DNA of 19,109 nucleotides from an uncultured Lysobacterales bacterium (GCA_937974465.1 CALJWY010000267.1:1-19109), one strand, 5' to 3'; counted from the stretch's first letter, positions 8,156 through 16,775 are shown. The notes: generated by a model from the sequence alone, not told the origin. Made by a program: numbers and translations.

Positions 8156-8824
8156 TTAAAGATCGCCTTCCCCGGGTAATCCTCCGGATGCAAAGCAGAA
8201 CCTGTCATTGTAGCCCAAAACCCCGGCCAGCCTGATGAGCAGGCGCTCTTCTACATCACTGATGCGAACTTCGTTGGCAAGGGCCGACAACTGGGTGACT
8301 TGCAGCCCCTGGAAACCACAGGGGTTGATGCGTTGGAACGGTTCGAGATCCATAGCAATATTGAAGGCGAGCCCGTGAAACGACTTTCCTTTCCTGATGC
8401 GTAGGCCCAGTGATGCTATTTTTACGCCATCGATATAGACACCCGGGGCGCCTGCGATCAGGCCCGCCTGGATGTCGTAACTGTTCAGCACCTGGATGAT
8501 GGCCTGTTCAATACCCCTGACCAGTTCACGCACACCCATGCCCAGTCTTTTGATATCAATCAACGGATAGGCAACGATCTGACCCGGCCCGTGATAGGTA
8601 ACCTGGCCACCCCGATCTACCTGTATCACAGGAATATCGCCGGGCGCCAAGATGTGTTCGGCCTTTCCGGCCTGTCCCTGTGTGAACACCGGCGGGTGCT
8701 GCACCAGCCACAGCTCGTCGGGGGTTTGTGGGTCCCGGTGGTTGGTAAAAGCCTGCATCGCGTGCCAGACACGCTCATAGTCCATCAGGCCGAGGCGCCG
8801 GACCTGCAGATCTGCCGCTGGCAT
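8156..8824 (-). CDS. lipB: Octanoyltransferase LipB
   Basis: LipB moves octanoate from acyl carrier protein to lipoyl domains, the step before LipA. I place the start at ATG 8824 rather than the longer frame at 8851, because this ATG shares a base with the ybeD stop (TAATG) and gives 222 residues. With this start the catalytic cysteine in NPCGF falls at 169 and the catalytic lysine in GVKIASLG at 135, the same numbers as in E. coli LipB. The substrate-site motif RGGQVTYHGPGQ is at 71-82. All catalytic elements are intact. Confidence 0.98.
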   Translation of the reverse strand: MPAADLQVRRLGLMDYERVWHAMQAFTNHRDPQTPDELWLVQHPPVFTQGQAGKAEHILAPGDIPVIQVDRGGQVTYHGPGQIVAYPLIDIKRLGMGVRELVRGIEQAIIQVLNSYDIQAGLIAGAPGVYIDGVKIASLGLRIRKGKSFHGLAFNIAMDLEPFQRINPCGFQGLQVTQLSALANEVRISDVEERLLIRLAGVLGYNDRFCFASGGLPGEGDL

Positions 8825-9120
8825 TACAACGCCATCAGCACGTGTTCGCAAGCGGTTAAATCCTGGTAGATGCGGTCCAGCTGATCCTTTGACAGGGCTT
8901 CAATGGTGACGGTCACCGAAATAAATTTACCCGAACTGCTCGCGTTGATGGTGACCTTCTCACCCGCATACAGCACCGCATGCTCCAGGACAATCTCTGT
9001 CACCAACGCTTCAAAATCATTTTGATCACGACCCATGGCCTTGACCGGAAATTTACATGGAAACTCCAACAGGGTCTGTTGCTGCTCTGGTGCTTGTTCA
9101 GGAGGATACTTTGAAGCCAT
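8824..9120 (-). CDS. ybeD: DUF493 family protein YbeD
   Basis: A small cytosolic protein of 98 residues with the DUF493 (YbeD) pattern: EFPCKFPVKAMG near 19-30, then VTINASSSGKFISVTVTI, consistent with the ferredoxin-like alpha/beta fold of the family. The start is ATG at 9120, not the TTG one codon earlier, because the ATG shares its first base with the dacA stop (TGATG). A good GAGGATG ribosome-binding site also lies inside the dacA 3' end. It sits between dacA and lipB in many gammaproteobacteria. Its biochemical role is unsettled; a regulatory, ACT-like function has been suggested from its fold. Confidence 0.95.
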   Translation of the reverse strand: MASKYPPEQAPEQQQTLLEFPCKFPVKAMGRDQNDFEALVTEIVLEHAVLYAGEKVTINASSSGKFISVTVTIEALSKDQLDRIYQDLTACEHVLMAL

Positions 9121-10298
9121 CAATCATCCTCGAACAAGCCACCAAACCACATCGTGACGCCATCCCAGGTGCGACCGAAGAAACCGGCCTCATTGATGGA
9201 TTCCAGCGCCACCAGGCCACGGCTGGCAATCTCTGATCCCTCAAGGCGGATGGAGATTTCGCCGACCGTCTCGCCCGCGGTCAAGGGCGCTATCAACTCG
9301 GGCCGCATCTCAACCTGCGCATCGAGCTCGTCATAGCGGCCCCTCGGAATGGTGACAAAAAGCTGCTCCTCGATCCCCAGTTTGATTTGCTCGGTTTCAC
9401 CCTTCCAAACCTTGCCCTGCGCTAATTCCTGCCCGGCCTTGTAGAGCTGCACAGTCTCGAAAAAACGGAACCCGTAGTTAAGCAGGCTCTGGCTTTCTGT
9501 AACCCGTGAAGCTTCGGAGCTTGAGCCCAGAACAACAGACACAAGACGCATGCCGTCACGCTTGGCCGATGCGGCAAGACAATAGCCGGCAGCTTGTGTA
9601 TGGCCGGTTTTCAAGCCGTCAACAGCCGGGTCACGCCACAGCAGATTGTTACGATTATGTTGCCTTATGTTATTGAATGTATATTCTTTTTCCGAATACC
9701 AATGATAGTAGTCAGGGAAATCCTCGATCAGCGCAACACTCAATAAAGCGACGTCCCTCGCCGTGGTGTAATGCTCGGCATGCGGCAGTCCGGTAGAGTT
9801 CATAAAGTGGCTGTTGAGCATTCCCAGTTGCGCGGCGTAATGGTTCATCAGGTCAGCAAATGCTGCCTCGGAGCCAGCCAGGTGTTCGGCCAGCGCAACA
9901 CTCGCATCATTGCCCGATTGGATCACCATACCCTTGATCAGTTGCTCAATCGTGACCTCCATACCGGGTTCGATGAACATCCGGGAACCACCGGTGCGCC
10001 AGGCCGCTTCACTGACATTCACCAACTCATCGAGCTGGATGTTTCCAGCTGCCAGTTCGGTGAACACCACGTAACTGGTCATCACCTTGGTGATGCTGGC
10101 AGGCTCGACCGCCGTATCCGGACTGCTCTCCACCAACACCCTGCCACTGTTGAAGTCGATCAGGATATAACTGTTGGCCCCAAGTGCAGGAGCTGCCGGT
10201 GTTGGCAAGCCCTTGGGTGGAGGCGGTGTTGGACGTTGTGCCATCGCAGCCATTGGTATGGCCATTGCAAGGACAAATAACATCAGGATTTTTTTCAT
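9120..10298 (-). CDS. dacA: D-alanyl-D-alanine carboxypeptidase, PBP5/6 family
   Basis: A periplasmic low-molecular-weight penicillin-binding protein that removes the terminal D-Ala of pentapeptides, limiting crosslinking. The start is ATG at 10298; a TTG two codons upstream extends the frame but is unnecessary. Residues 1-20 form a signal peptide ending AMA. The active-site motifs are intact: SITK (S68, K71), SGN (128-130) and KTG (230-232). A C-terminal beta domain is followed by the amphipathic anchor AGFFGRTWDGVTMWF near the end. The segment between the signal peptide and the enzyme domain is unusually proline-rich (about 22-38). At 392 residues it is typical. It is first of a tight dacA-ybeD-lipB-lipA run and has an 85-base gap upstream, in which I see only a weak promoter candidate. 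Confidence 0.97.
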   Translation of the reverse strand: MKKILMLFVLAMAIPMAAMAQRPTPPPPKGLPTPAAPALGANSYILIDFNSGRVLVESSPDTAVEPASITKVMTSYVVFTELAAGNIQLDELVNVSEAAWRTGGSRMFIEPGMEVTIEQLIKGMVIQSGNDASVALAEHLAGSEAAFADLMNHYAAQLGMLNSHFMNSTGLPHAEHYTTARDVALLSVALIEDFPDYYHWYSEKEYTFNNIRQHNRNNLLWRDPAVDGLKTGHTQAAGYCLAASAKRDGMRLVSVVLGSSSEASRVTESQSLLNYGFRFFETVQLYKAGQELAQGKVWKGETEQIKLGIEEQLFVTIPRGRYDELDAQVEMRPELIAPLTAGETVGEISIRLEGSEIASRGLVALESINEAGFFGRTWDGVTMWFGGLFEDD

Positions 10299-10383
10299 GA
10301 TCAACTTTTATTCCATGTAAAACGTTGGGCTTGTATTGCCACTGCGGGTGCCTCAACCGGCTGTCTATTAAGGCCAGAAACCC

Positions 10384-11151
10384 TCAACGATTAACCTTAT
10401 GCGGGCGTTCATAGCCCAGTTCAACCACGCGCTGGCTGCTGGCTTCAAGTTCTGCCTCCGAAGCGTATGGCCCTATCCATACCTTATACAACCCCCGGCT
10501 CTTTTTAACCGAGACCGGTTTCAGTTGTGCCGCCACCATTTTACCCGCCAGTTCATCGGCGGTTCTGCGCTTACTGAACGCTCCGACCTGCAAAAACGTC
10601 CCGTCGGCAAGCTTTGCCGACGAGCGCTTCGATGTTTTGACATCAAGGGCCCGTACATCTATCCGCGCAGTACCTGTTTTATCAACTCCGAGCCTGATCG
10701 CTGCCGCATATGACAAGTCTATGATGCGGCCTTCATGAAACGGTCCGCGGTCATTGATTTTAACTATCATCTTGCGCCCATTGTCGAGATTGGTCACCTC
10801 GGCATAGGTGGGTAATGGCAGGCTTTTATGCGCCGCGGTGGCCAGGTGCATATCGTAGGGCTCACCGCTGGAGGTTCGCCGACCGTGAAACTTGCTGCCA
10901 TACCAGGACGCGATACCCCGCTCATGGTAACCCTTGCTGGTTGGCAATACCGTATATGTCTTGCCCAGAACCGTGTATGGGCTGTGGTTTCCATAACGTG
11001 CCAGCGGTTCATTTTTAGGGACCGCGTCTTTTACATCCGCCGGCGAAATCTGGCGGTCCGATGGACCGTCGCGCGAATCGTCTTTTTTATCCCCGGCACA
11101 AGCCGCCAGCAGCAAAGCCGCGAACACCGCCGGAATTATCAGCTTCGACAT
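10384..11151 (-). CDS. rlpA: Septal/rare lipoprotein A, RlpA (lytic transglycosylase, SPOR domain)
   Basis: An outer-membrane lipoprotein. The signal peptide ends LLAAC with the lipidated cysteine at 18. A double-psi beta-barrel domain (about 78-170, beginning GIASWYG) and a C-terminal SPOR domain (about 183-253, starting GTFLQVGAF) follow. In P. aeruginosa RlpA cleaves glycan strands stripped of peptides; E97, H108 and D134 here keep the spacing of its catalytic E120, H131 and D157, so activity is likely retained. E. coli RlpA is thought inactive. The start is ATG at 11151, sharing a base with the mltB stop (TGATG), rather than the TTG at 11154. The SPOR domain would bring it to denuded peptidoglycan at the septum. 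It is co-transcribed with mltB. Confidence 0.97.
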   Translation of the reverse strand: MSKLIIPAVFAALLLAACAGDKKDDSRDGPSDRQISPADVKDAVPKNEPLARYGNHSPYTVLGKTYTVLPTSKGYHERGIASWYGSKFHGRRTSSGEPYDMHLATAAHKSLPLPTYAEVTNLDNGRKMIVKINDRGPFHEGRIIDLSYAAAIRLGVDKTGTARIDVRALDVKTSKRSSAKLADGTFLQVGAFSKRRTADELAGKMVAAQLKPVSVKKSRGLYKVWIGPYASEAELEASSQRVVELGYERPHKVNR

Positions 11152-12128
11152 CAAAGTTGATCCATGCCTTTCTTGATCTCCTGGCTCAGTTCATACACCG
11201 CCATCGCGTACCGAGGACTGCGGTTATAGCGGGTTATAACGTAAAAGTTTTTAAACGTCAGCCAGTAGGTATTCGTGTCTTCTTCCGCCAGCTTTAAGAC
11301 TGCTGCGGGCAGGGCCGGTGACAATTCACTGGAACTCCTGAAGCCCTGTTCGGCCCACTCGGCAACAGTGAGGGTCGGTCTGAAATCATGGCTGGATATT
11401 TTATCGAAAGCCGCATCTGCCGAGGCCAGTGCCCGACGCGTAATCGGCTTGCCGGGCTGCCACCCATGCCGGTGCAGGTAATTGGCAACGCTGCCGACCA
11501 CATCCGCTGTCGATCGCCACAGGTCACGACGTCCATCAGCGTCAAAATCGACCGAGTATTCCCGGTAACTGCTTGGCATAAACTGCCCCATGCCCATTGC
11601 GCCTGCATATGAGCCGGTCACCTTGTTCGCAGGCAGGTCTTCCTCGGCGGCCAGCTGGATATAATGCATCAACTCTTTGGAAAAAAATGGCGAGCGGTCA
11701 GAGGAAAGGTTTTTGGGGTAATAAAAACCCAGGGTTACCAGCGCATCAATGGTGCGGTAGCTTCCGGTAATACGCCCATAAAAAGTTTCTACACCAATAA
11801 TCGCAACAATGATCTCTTCATCCACGCCGAACTGTTCCGAGACCGCTGCAATCAACTCGCGGTTTTCGATCCAAAAATCGATACCCTCGTTAATCCGCTT
11901 GGAGGTCAGAAATATGGGGCGATACTCATGCCAGGGCTTGCCCTCGGCAGGACGACTGATGGCGTCAATGATGGATTGCTTGTATTCGGCCTCGGCCAAC
12001 AAGACTCGCACCTCGTTCTCCGGCAGACCATGTTCAGACACCGCCCGTTGCACAAACTCCTCAGAGCCGGGGTGCTCCAGGGCCAGCGCAGGTGCGCAGA
12101 AGAGCATTAAAATCAAAAAAATTCGCAT
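11151..12128 (-). CDS. mltB: Membrane-bound-type lytic transglycosylase B homologue (GH103)
   Basis: A periplasmic lytic transglycosylase of 325 residues that cuts the glycan backbone to leave 1,6-anhydro ends. The catalytic glutamate is E114 in GVETFYG. The substrate-cleft motif SYAGAMGMGQFMPSSY follows, then an EF-hand-like loop, DFDADGRRDLW. These mark family GH103/SLT_2. The N-terminus looks like an ordinary secretion signal (cleavage after ALA, residue 17). The only nearby cysteine, C11, follows phenylalanine, which does not suit lipoprotein signal peptidase, so this may be a soluble periplasmic form rather than the lipoprotein known in E. coli. The start is ATG at 12128, with AGGA about 10 bases upstream. 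It begins the mltB-rlpA unit. Confidence 0.95.
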   Translation of the reverse strand: MRIFLILMLFCAPALALEHPGSEEFVQRAVSEHGLPENEVRVLLAEAEYKQSIIDAISRPAEGKPWHEYRPIFLTSKRINEGIDFWIENRELIAAVSEQFGVDEEIIVAIIGVETFYGRITGSYRTIDALVTLGFYYPKNLSSDRSPFFSKELMHYIQLAAEEDLPANKVTGSYAGAMGMGQFMPSSYREYSVDFDADGRRDLWRSTADVVGSVANYLHRHGWQPGKPITRRALASADAAFDKISSHDFRPTLTVAEWAEQGFRSSSELSPALPAAVLKLAEEDTNTYWLTFKNFYVITRYNRSPRYAMAVYELSQEIKKGMDQL

Positions 12129-12149
12129 TACACAGGGTTCCTGACTGAT

Positions 12150-12159
12150 TGTTTAAACA
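12150..12159. other. 10-base perfect palindrome in the mltB leader
   Basis: TGTTTAAACA is self-complementary and lies between the predicted mltB transcription start and its ATG, about 22 bases before the start codon. It could be an operator-like dyad. Short AT-rich palindromes are common by chance. Confidence 0.25.
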
Positions 12160-12197
12160 CTATTTACCAAATCCAGGGACAGAGTTTAACCGAATGG

Positions 12198-12226
12198 AGC
12201 ATAAAATCCGTCTTTGGGGTTGTTAA
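12198..12226 (-). promoter_or_regulatory. Predicted sigma-70 promoter for mltB-rlpA
   Basis: On the minus strand, TTAACA (12226-12221) and TATGCT (12203-12198) are spaced by 17 bases, 5/6 and 4/6 to consensus. The start site should fall near 12191, giving a leader of about 63 bases. This suggests the hydrolase genes are not merely read-through from rodA. The 291-base gap 12129-12419 otherwise holds only the palindrome at 12150 and the hairpin near rodA. Confidence 0.6.
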
Positions 12227-12340
12227 AAATAATTACAAACCACTAAATGGACATCTAATTGCCCCGTAAATTGCATCATTCCCGGAGATGCCCGCAAGGC
12301 GTTCATGCAACCAAATACACGACTGCCGTGAAATCAGTAT

Positions 12341-12380
12341 CCGGGCTTTGATGATGGCATAAGCCCAGGCCCGCCCGGGC
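12341..12380 (-). terminator. Structured region after rodA, possible end of the mre-mrd operon
   Basis: GGGCTT (12343-12348) pairs with AAGCCC (12361-12366) around a 12-base loop, and CC/GG pairs extend it past a bulged A. A GCCCGGGC palindrome follows at 12373-12380. It begins about 40 bases past the rodA stop. No U-tract follows, so it is at best an atypical terminator. Confidence 0.35.
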
Positions 12381-12419
12381 AAGCACTGGCTGCGATAGCA
12401 AAGCAACATGCGGCTTCAA

Positions 12420-13511
12420 TTAGCGTATGAATTTTCTGTGCCCGTATATTGACATCATCATGCCAAAGCCTGCCAGCAGGGTCACCGCAGATGTTCCACC
12501 ATAGCTGATCAGGGGCAGTGGTACACCGACAACTGGCAGAATGCCCGCCACCATTGCACCGTTGACCAGCACATAGACAAACAATGTCAGGCTTAATGCC
12601 CCTGCCAGCAAACGTGAGGCCGTGTAACGTGCGACGCTGGCTATATACAGGCCACGTCCGATCAACAACATATAGGCGACCAGCAGCAGGGTAACGCCAA
12701 CCAGGCCAAATTCCTCGGACAATACGGCCAGGATAAAGTCGGTATGGCGCTCCGGGATGAACTCCAGGTTTGACTGGGTGCCATTCAACCAGCCCTTGCC
12801 GGTCAGGCCGCCGGAACCGACGGCTACCTTCGATTGAATAATATTCCAGCCATGACCCAACGGGTCCGCTTCAGGGTTCAGAAAGGTGCGCACCCGATTG
12901 CGCTGGTATTCTTTCATGACCAACCACAAAACCGGCGCCGCAGCGGTGGCCAGACCCACAAACCCAAACAGTACCCGCCACCGGAGACCCGCCAGGTAAA
13001 GCGTAAATATACCACTCGCCGCAACCAGCAAGGCTGTACCAAGATCAGGCTGCCTGGCAATCAAAAAAGCAGGTACAGCAAGGATTCCGAGGGTTACAAG
13101 AACAGACTTCCAGGCGGGCGGCAGAACCCTGTGGTGCAAATACCAGGCAACCATCATGGGTACCGCCAGCTTCATGATTTCAGATGGCTGGAAACGCAGC
13201 ACCCCAAGGTCAAGCCAGCGCTGGGTACCTCGGCCCACACCGAGTATCCAGGTCGCAAGCAACAGGGCAATGCCCGCAGCATACAGCCACGGCGTCCAGA
13301 TCCTGAGAATACGCGGTGGTACCTGGCTGATACCCAGCATCACCAGCAGGCCAAAGCCCAGTCGTACAGCCTGGCGTTTGACCATTGCCATATCCTGTCC
13401 GGAGGCACTGTACAAAACGAGCAAGCCAAATCCCATGATGACCACGAGCAGGATCAGCAGAACCGGATCAAGACGGGGCTTTCCAAGCCAGGCTGGTATC
13501 ATCGTTTTCAT
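12420..13511 (-). CDS. rodA: Peptidoglycan glycosyltransferase RodA (SEDS family)
   Basis: A polytopic inner-membrane SEDS protein, 363 residues with about ten hydrophobic segments, that polymerises lipid II for side-wall growth together with PBP2. Recognisable sites are FQPSE (107-111), RQPDLGTALL (153-162), the catalytic aspartate D258 in ERHTDFILAVLSEEFG, and the C-terminal VGVPLPLISYGGTS. The start ATG at 13511 overlaps the mrdA stop (ATGA), so the polymerase and its transpeptidase are translationally coupled. It is last in the mreBCD-mrdA-rodA operon. It is called RodA rather than FtsW because of this neighbourhood. Confidence 0.98.
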   Translation of the reverse strand: MKTMIPAWLGKPRLDPVLLILLVVIMGFGLLVLYSASGQDMAMVKRQAVRLGFGLLVMLGISQVPPRILRIWTPWLYAAGIALLLATWILGVGRGTQRWLDLGVLRFQPSEIMKLAVPMMVAWYLHHRVLPPAWKSVLVTLGILAVPAFLIARQPDLGTALLVAASGIFTLYLAGLRWRVLFGFVGLATAAAPVLWLVMKEYQRNRVRTFLNPEADPLGHGWNIIQSKVAVGSGGLTGKGWLNGTQSNLEFIPERHTDFILAVLSEEFGLVGVTLLLVAYMLLIGRGLYIASVARYTASRLLAGALSLTLFVYVLVNGAMVAGILPVVGVPLPLISYGGTSAVTLLAGFGMMMSIYGHRKFIR

Positions 13512-15394
13512 GGTTGCGACCGCCAGCCGATTTCCTGGTCAAGCCAGGCGTCCATTGTCGCACGGGCTACCGGTGAGGCAAACGTGGATCCTGCACCGCC
13601 GTGTTCAACGATAACCGCAACCGCAATCCTGGGCGCCTCAACCGGTGCAAAAGCAACAAACAATGCATGATCCCTCAAGTGCTTTGCCACATCCGTGTCT
13701 ACCTGGTCTTTATCCTCAGCCAATTGGTAAACCTGTGCTGTGCCGGTTTTGCCCGCCATGCGATAAGGTGCGTCCACCGAGATACCCTTTGCTGTGCCGC
13801 GACGACCGTTCACAACCCTGTCCATTCCATCCAGAATCACTTGCCAGTTGTCCGGGTTTTCTACCGGCACCTGTTTTGCAACAGGTGCTTTGACGGGTTC
13901 CGCCCGCTCGTCACCGGCCTGCTTGGTGGCATGCACCAGTCTCGGCTCAAAACGTTGTCCGCCATTGACCAGGGCAGCCACGGCATTGGCCAGTTGTATG
14001 GGTGTTACAACATTGAACCCCTGGCCGATGCCGGCAATCACTGTCTCACCCGGATACCATGGTTCTTCGTGGGCGGTCCGCTTCCAGGCACGCGACGGCA
14101 GGATTCCCTTGCCTTCACCACTGGCATCAACCCCGGTAACCTCGCCAAAACCGAACTGCGAAAGGTACTGGTGCATGCGGTCGATACCCAGATCCATCGC
14201 CAACTGGTAAAAGTAGGTATTAACCGACTGCTCCAGTGCATCTTTAATATCGACCGAGCCATGGCCTCTGTCTTTCCAGTCACGGTATGGACGGCTATAG
14301 CCTTCGATATAAAACTCACCATTTGAGAACACGCGGGTGCTCGGTGTAACCAGGCCAAGCTCCAACCCCGCAAGACCGACAAAAGGTTTTAGCGTAGAAC
14401 CCGGCTCATAACCACCCTTGAGTGCCCGATTGAATAATGGTCTTCCTGGTGCATTGAGAATTTCTCTATAGGCCTGCTGGCCAATTCCGTGTACAAACGC
14501 GTTTGGATCATAAGCGGGTTTGCTGACCATCGCGATGACACTGCCATCAACCGGGTCAATTGCCACCACTGCGCCCGGACGATCGCCAAGGGCATCCCAG
14601 GCGGCCCGCTGCACTGCCACATCGATGGAAAGAACAAGGTCAACCCCCGGTATGGCATCCTGGCGTTCCAGTACATTCAAGACCCGGCCACTGGCATTGG
14701 TTTCCACCTTCTCAATACCAGTGGTGCCATGCAGGTCCTGCTCGCGAAACTGCTCGATACCGATTTTCCCTATCGTTCGGGTGCCACGATAATTTCCCTC
14801 ATCGACACTGGCAATATCATCCGCATCGAGACGCCCGGTATATCCCAGGACATGGGTTAATAATTCACCATAGGGGTAATGCCTTGCCAGGTAAGGAACC
14901 ACGTCTGCTCCCCGGAACCGGTGCCTGTTAACCACAAACCGGGCAACTTCTTCCTCGCTCAGGTTGAATTTCACCGGAATACTTTTAAACACATGGTAGT
15001 TTCGGCGGGCTTGATGAAAGCTCTTTCTGTGGTCCGCATTCAGCTCGATCATGCCGGCCACAGCATCCAGCAGGGCCTCCAGTCCTTCTGTTTTTCCGGG
15101 AACATTTTCCGGCACGATTTCCAACCGGTAGGCGGGCCGGTTTTCGGCGATGATCCGTCCTCGCCGGTCATAGATAATGCCCCGGTTGGGGGCAATCGGC
15201 CGGACCGACACACGGTTGCTTTCCGAACGTGTCGCAAAGCTATCAAAGGCAAAAATCTGCAGCCATACATAGCGGCTCAACAACACCAGCAAGAGCAGGG
15301 CGATAAGAACAAAACCACTCCAGGCCCTGCGCTTGAACAAGCGTTGCTCGCTCTGCTCATCCTTGATTGCACGACCACTGGAACGCCGGATCAT
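13508..15394 (-). CDS. mrdA: Penicillin-binding protein 2, elongasome transpeptidase
   Basis: A class B PBP that crosslinks new peptidoglycan during elongation. The start is placed at ATG 15394 (MIRRSSG), which overlaps the mreD stop as ATGA. A frame extending 20 codons upstream lies within mreD and is not needed. This gives 628 residues: a cytosolic tail, one membrane segment (about 25-45), the pedestal domain beginning RGIIYDRRGR, and the transpeptidase domain. The catalytic motifs are all present: STLK (S333, K336), SVN (390-392) and KTG (549-551). The order of partners upstream (MreD) and downstream (RodA) confirms PBP2 rather than PBP3. Confidence 0.98.
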   Translation of the reverse strand: MIRRSSGRAIKDEQSEQRLFKRRAWSGFVLIALLLLVLLSRYVWLQIFAFDSFATRSESNRVSVRPIAPNRGIIYDRRGRIIAENRPAYRLEIVPENVPGKTEGLEALLDAVAGMIELNADHRKSFHQARRNYHVFKSIPVKFNLSEEEVARFVVNRHRFRGADVVPYLARHYPYGELLTHVLGYTGRLDADDIASVDEGNYRGTRTIGKIGIEQFREQDLHGTTGIEKVETNASGRVLNVLERQDAIPGVDLVLSIDVAVQRAAWDALGDRPGAVVAIDPVDGSVIAMVSKPAYDPNAFVHGIGQQAYREILNAPGRPLFNRALKGGYEPGSTLKPFVGLAGLELGLVTPSTRVFSNGEFYIEGYSRPYRDWKDRGHGSVDIKDALEQSVNTYFYQLAMDLGIDRMHQYLSQFGFGEVTGVDASGEGKGILPSRAWKRTAHEEPWYPGETVIAGIGQGFNVVTPIQLANAVAALVNGGQRFEPRLVHATKQAGDERAEPVKAPVAKQVPVENPDNWQVILDGMDRVVNGRRGTAKGISVDAPYRMAGKTGTAQVYQLAEDKDQVDTDVAKHLRDHALFVAFAPVEAPRIAVAVIVEHGGAGSTFASPVARATMDAWLDQEIGWRSQP

Positions 15395-15882
15395 GGACTT
15401 CGCTGTCGCATGCCGGCACGGATTCGGTCCAGCAACAGGAACAACCATGGCCATATAGCCATCCCAACCAATGGCGCCAGCCAGTATTTCCAGGTCGGCA
15501 TCGGCTCACCCAACAGGGCCGTAATCCAGATCAGGATAATACGGTCGTTGACCAATAGTCCCAGCACGCTGATGGCCTGTTGCCAGGGAGGGAAAAATCG
15601 CAGACGGTAACGAAAACGTTTAACCAAAAACACCATCACGACCAGGCTCAGCGCATGCATGCCCATCAGGCTGCCACTGAGGATATCCACCAGCAATCCG
15701 GTCAGGAAAGCCAGGCCCATGCCAATCATGTCCTCGGTCTCCAGCGCCCAGTAGATCACCACCATGGCCACCCAGTAGGGACTGAATGGCAACAACGCAT
15801 CCGGCAATGGCAGCAGTGACAACAGGACCGCTGCGATCATGGTTAATAAAACCACGCTCCGGCTTTCGCGCCTGGACTTCAC
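15391..15882 (-). CDS. mreD: Rod shape-determining protein MreD
   Basis: A small inner-membrane protein, 163 residues, with about five or six hydrophobic segments and a charged N-terminus, as expected for MreD, which bridges MreC to the elongasome. Typical features are the GLLVDILSGSLMGMHAL region near the middle and the basic KRFRYRLRFF loop. The start is a GTG at 15882, which overlaps the mreC stop (GTGA); no ATG is better placed. The call rests on topology, motif and position between mreC and mrdA. Confidence 0.95.
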   Translation of the reverse strand: MKSRRESRSVVLLTMIAAVLLSLLPLPDALLPFSPYWVAMVVIYWALETEDMIGMGLAFLTGLLVDILSGSLMGMHALSLVVMVFLVKRFRYRLRFFPPWQQAISVLGLLVNDRIILIWITALLGEPMPTWKYWLAPLVGMAIWPWLFLLLDRIRAGMRQRSP

Positions 15883-16754
15883 GGCTGTTCATCCTGAAGA
15901 GCGGGTTCAAGGAACTGTGGCTCGATCAGCAGCACCTCACGGCCTCGATCGAGGGCTGCAAATGGCCGCATGTAAACGGCGGCAAAAGTTCCTCCGGTGT
16001 CACGCTCAACACGTTCGACCTCACCGACGGGAAACCCTGGTGGAAAACGGTCACCAAGCCCGGAAGTAACGATTACATCACCCACCCTAACGTCTGCCTG
16101 CAAGGGCACGTTGGGCATCAACAGGTGACTGGTCTCGCCACTACCATAGGCCACGGTGCGCAAACCGGTGCGATTAATTTGTACCGGTAGCGCATGATCA
16201 GGGTCGGAAATCAGGCGCACGGTGGAATAATGACGATGAACATCTTCGACCTGCCCAACGATGCCAAGCCCATCAATCACGGCCTGGCCAACTACCACAC
16301 CTTCTTTAACCCCGCGATCAATCCAGATTTTGTGTGAAAACGGGTCAAGGGTAACCCGCTTCATTTCTGCAAACCGGAACTGGTAAGTCCTGCCCTCGGT
16401 CGCCTTGAGCAGGTCCCTCAGGCGCTGGTTCTCCTGCTGCAAAGCAGCCAGGGTCTGCACTGAGCCGGCGGTTTCAAGCAAGCTTTGCCTGAGCAACTGG
16501 TTTTCCGACAGCAGGTCTGCCCGGGCGCGTGTTTTCTGTTCAATGGACTGCAACACTTTTGTCGGCCAGCCAACAAGATGGAACACCGGCTCAAAGGCCA
16601 GCTCCATGGCACTGCGGAAGCGGGGAACATAGCGCCCATGTTGATCCATGAACATCAAGACGATAGCCAGCAGGATGTACATCATCAGCCGCGCGGTGCG
16701 GCTGCCGTCCTCGCCGAACCAGTGACCGGAACCTGATGAGTCTGTATGTGCCAC
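15879..16754 (-). CDS. mreC: Rod shape-determining protein MreC
   Basis: A bitopic protein, 291 residues, that links cytosolic MreB to periplasmic PBP2. It shows a short cytosolic tail, a membrane segment at about 22-38, a heptad-type coiled coil (about 66-118) and the periplasmic double beta-barrel domain (about 125-275). The signature DGLGIVGQV is at 161-169 and SGLGDRFPPGFPVG at 231-244. The start is GTG at 16754, preceded by an AGG about 13 bases away, a weak site; no in-frame ATG precedes the membrane segment. It is separated from mreB by 60 bases that contain a hairpin, in contrast with the 4-base overlaps downstream. Confidence 0.96.
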   Translation of the reverse strand: MAHTDSSGSGHWFGEDGSRTARLMMYILLAIVLMFMDQHGRYVPRFRSAMELAFEPVFHLVGWPTKVLQSIEQKTRARADLLSENQLLRQSLLETAGSVQTLAALQQENQRLRDLLKATEGRTYQFRFAEMKRVTLDPFSHKIWIDRGVKEGVVVGQAVIDGLGIVGQVEDVHRHYSTVRLISDPDHALPVQINRTGLRTVAYGSGETSHLLMPNVPLQADVRVGDVIVTSGLGDRFPPGFPVGEVERVERDTGGTFAAVYMRPFAALDRGREVLLIEPQFLEPALQDEQP

Positions 16755-16775
16755 TACGTATCGTATACCTGCGTT

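Noticed and set aside
8825..8851. N-terminal extension of LipB by 9 residues
   Set aside because: The ATG at 8824 couples to the ybeD stop and places the catalytic Lys and Cys at the canonical positions 135 and 169.
12834..13670. Plus-strand open frame of 278 codons opposite rodA and mrdA
   Set aside because: It is antisense to conserved catalytic regions, with low-complexity composition and no membrane or domain pattern.
15395..15454. N-terminal extension of PBP2 by 20 residues
   Set aside because: It lies inside mreD; the ATG at 15394 overlaps the mreD stop in the same ATGA style as the mrdA/rodA junction.
14879..15610. Plus-strand open frame of 243 codons opposite mrdA and mreD
   Set aside because: It crosses the mrdA/mreD junction antisense, with no family resemblance or ribosome-binding site.
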